Positions 61,165 to 64,000 of a stretch of DNA of 64,000 nucleotides are shown here, one piece after another. The stretch comes from Solirubrobacterales bacterium (GTDB lineage: Bacteria; Actinomycetota; Thermoleophilia; Solirubrobacterales; Solirubrobacteraceae), in contig JAFAYV010000037.1 in the NCBI GenBank assembly GCA_019240115.1, positions 1 through 64,000 on the forward strand, in the 5' to 3' direction. The notes below the pieces were generated by a model. That model was not told where the DNA came from. It did not search any database and saw nothing but the letters and a program-made list of their open reading frames with translations. Each line of letters begins with the position of its first letter. Within the stretch, counting starts at the first letter, position 1. Made by a program: the position numbers and the translations under genes.

Positions 61165-62457
61165 TCAGGCGAGCGGACCCCACGACTCCCGATAGTGCTC
61201 CTGCTCGACGGTGGGCTCGTCGATCCGCACGCCGAGGGCGAGCAGCTTCAGCCGTCCGACCTCGCGGTCGACCGCCGGGGAGACCGGATGCACGCCCGGG
61301 GGCAGCTCGGCGCCGCGCAGGACGAGCTGCTCGACGGCGAGCGCCTGCAGCGCGAACGAGACATCCATCACCTGGGCCGGGTGCCCCTCGGCGGCGGCGA
61401 GGTTGACGACCCGGCCGTGGGCGAGCAGGTTCAGCCGGCGCCCGTCGGCGAGCTCGTACTCCTCGACGAGGGGGCGCACCGATCGGCCGGGCCCGACCGC
61501 GAGCTCGGCAAGCTCGGCGAGATCGAGCTCGACGTCGAAGTGGCCGGCGTTGGCGAGCAGCGCCCCGTCCTTCATCCGCTCGAAGTGCCGCGCGCCGAGA
61601 ACGCGCCGCGAGCCGGTCACGGTGATGAAGATGTCGCCGCGCTCGGCCGCCTGCAGCGAGGTCATCACCTCGTAGCCGGCCATGCGCGCCTCGAGCGCGC
61701 GGAGGGGGTCGACCTCGCAGACGATGACCGCGCCGCCCGCGCCCCGAGCGCGCTCGGCGATCCCCTGGCCGGCCCAGCCATAGCCGACGACGACGATGGT
61801 GTTGCCGGCGAGCAGAACGTTGGATGCGCGCACGATGCCGTCGAGCGCCGACTGCCCGGTCCCGTGGCGATCGTTGAGCGCGCGCTCGGTGCGCGCCTCG
61901 TTGACCGCGATCACCGGGCAGCGCAGGCCGCCCGCGTCCTGCAGCCGGCGCAGGCGCACGAGCCCGGTCGTCGTCTCCTCGGTGCCGCCGATCAGCTCGT
62001 CGAGGATCCCGCCGCCGCGCACGTGGGCGGTCATCAGCAGGTCGGCTCCGTCGTCGAGCGTGATCTGAGGCCCGGTCGCCTCGCCGGCGCCGGCGAGGAG
62101 GGCGCGGACGTGCTCGCCGTAGGTGTCGATGTCCTCGCCGCGCCGCGCGCGCACCTCGACGCGGTCCGACAGCACGAGCGCGGCAGCGACGTCGTCCTGG
62201 GTGGAGAGCGGGTTGGCCGAGCACAGGGCGACGCTCGCCCCGCCGGCGTTGAGGGTCCGCACGAGGTTGGCCGTCTCGGCGGTGACGTGCAGGCACGCCG
62301 CGATGCGGATCCCCTGCAGCGGCCGCCGGTCGGCGAAGCGCTCGCGGATCTGGGCGAGGACCGGCATCTGTCCGGCCGCCCACCGCACCCGAGCCTCGCC
62401 CTCGTCGGCGAGGCTCAGGTCGGCGACGTCATGCGCGGGCAGCGAGGCGCGCGCCAT
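61165..62457 (-). CDS. S-adenosylhomocysteine hydrolase, short archaeal-like paralogue
   Basis: The 430-residue protein is a second SAH hydrolase, clearly shorter than the canonical one next to it. NAD-binding VVVGYGWAGQGIAERARGAG and catalytic surroundings TGQSALDGIVRASNVLLAG are kept. The C-terminus is QEHYRESWGPLA, without the K..HYRY end that in canonical enzymes reaches the NAD of the next subunit. It resembles the shorter archaeal/thermophile form. Its closeness to ahcY suggests an old duplication or an acquired paralogue acting on another nucleoside substrate. Confidence 0.85.
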   Translation of the reverse strand: MARASLPAHDVADLSLADEGEARVRWAAGQMPVLAQIRERFADRRPLQGIRIAACLHVTAETANLVRTLNAGGASVALCSANPLSTQDDVAAALVLSDRVEVRARRGEDIDTYGEHVRALLAGAGEATGPQITLDDGADLLMTAHVRGGGILDELIGGTEETTTGLVRLRRLQDAGGLRCPVIAVNEARTERALNDRHGTGQSALDGIVRASNVLLAGNTIVVVGYGWAGQGIAERARGAGGAVIVCEVDPLRALEARMAGYEVMTSLQAAERGDIFITVTGSRRVLGARHFERMKDGALLANAGHFDVELDLAELAELAVGPGRSVRPLVEEYELADGRRLNLLAHGRVVNLAAAEGHPAQVMDVSFALQALAVEQLVLRGAELPPGVHPVSPAVDREVGRLKLLALGVRIDEPTVEQEHYRESWGPLA

Positions 62458-62488
62458 CTCCGGCGTCCGCCGTCAGCGGACCGTTCAA

Positions 62489-63937
<1,449 letters not shown>

Positions 63938-64000
63938 GTTCTCTCCAGGGTGGGTTTCGGTCGACGGCCTAGGAGACGGCCGCCAGCAATCTCTCGTGCT
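63938..64000. other. Upstream edge of ahcY
   Basis: Sixty-three bases before ahcY, reading CCTGGAGAGAAC just before the start (GGAGAG as ribosome site). Too little remains to judge a riboswitch; I do not see an SAH riboswitch core in it. Confidence 0.3.

Noticed and set aside
63938-64000. SAH riboswitch upstream of ahcY
   Set aside because: Only 63 bases are in the window and I cannot find a convincing riboswitch core in them.

Overview
The window is high-GC DNA (dense coding, GTG/TTG starts, GTGA/ATGA gene overlaps). Its conserved half carries ssrA, smpB, rnr, a C-terminal processing protease, ftsX, ftsE, nadC, nadA, prfB, secA, hpf and ahcY. The protein style (Fn3-like ends of the form YGTTTALG, NHL/GDH-type secreted propellers, a mycobacterial-like tmRNA tag beginning ADSH) suggests a deep-branching actinobacterium, most likely Thermoleophilia/Solirubrobacterales. 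That placement is inference; no rRNA is present to confirm it.

Bases 1 to about 29,000 are an accessory region. It opens with a roughly 300-bp duplicated segment, each copy carrying a tiny ORF, flanking a secreted seven-repeat protein. A LuxR-type large ATPase regulator then starts a tightly coupled operon: a parvulin-like protein, an ABC exporter with two cyclic-nucleotide-binding domains and a C39 leader peptidase, and a kinase-like/LanC cyclase fusion. A full-length LanB dehydratase converges on the cyclase. Beyond LanB lies an array of short precursor genes sharing an acidic leader ending in a double glycine (ELEDLKAP..QEEVAGG) followed by variable Cys/Ser/Thr-rich cores. Five precursors are intact and about six are broken. 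Two aspartyl/asparaginyl beta-hydroxylase paralogues sit downstream of the precursor blocks, and an internally deleted lanB relic between the blocks shows that the cassette was duplicated. I read this as a lanthipeptide-like RiPP system: LanB dehydrates, the LanC domain cyclises, the hydroxylase oxidises Asp/Asn, and the C39 exporter removes the leader and secretes the product, possibly under cyclic-nucleotide control. A CHASE2 class III cyclase lies 2 kb further on.

Bases 21,000 to 29,000 are a graveyard with islands of intact genes. Fragments include an ABC exporter end, a FecR lipoprotein end, a DUF3800 piece, a histidine-kinase-like membrane domain and a possible transposase tail. Intact genes are a luciferase-like monooxygenase, the cyclase, a FecR-type lipoprotein, a VapBC-like pair and a DUF3800 gene. 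The 3' end of ssrA faces this region, as expected if it is an island inserted at the tmRNA gene.

Bases 29,379 to 64,000 look like chromosomal core: trans-translation (ssrA, smpB), RNase R, cell-division ABC pair ftsEX, M16, M41/M50-type and D-Ala-D-Ala peptidases, NAD synthesis, an Orn/Lys/Arg decarboxylase-like enzyme, prfB with a programmed frameshift, a lactate permease, malate synthase, SecA, HPF, CtaG, an ROK glucokinase and two tandem S-adenosylhomocysteine hydrolases. Several intergenic spaces here hold short GC-rich tandem repeats, including two arrays sharing a 46-nt hairpin element.
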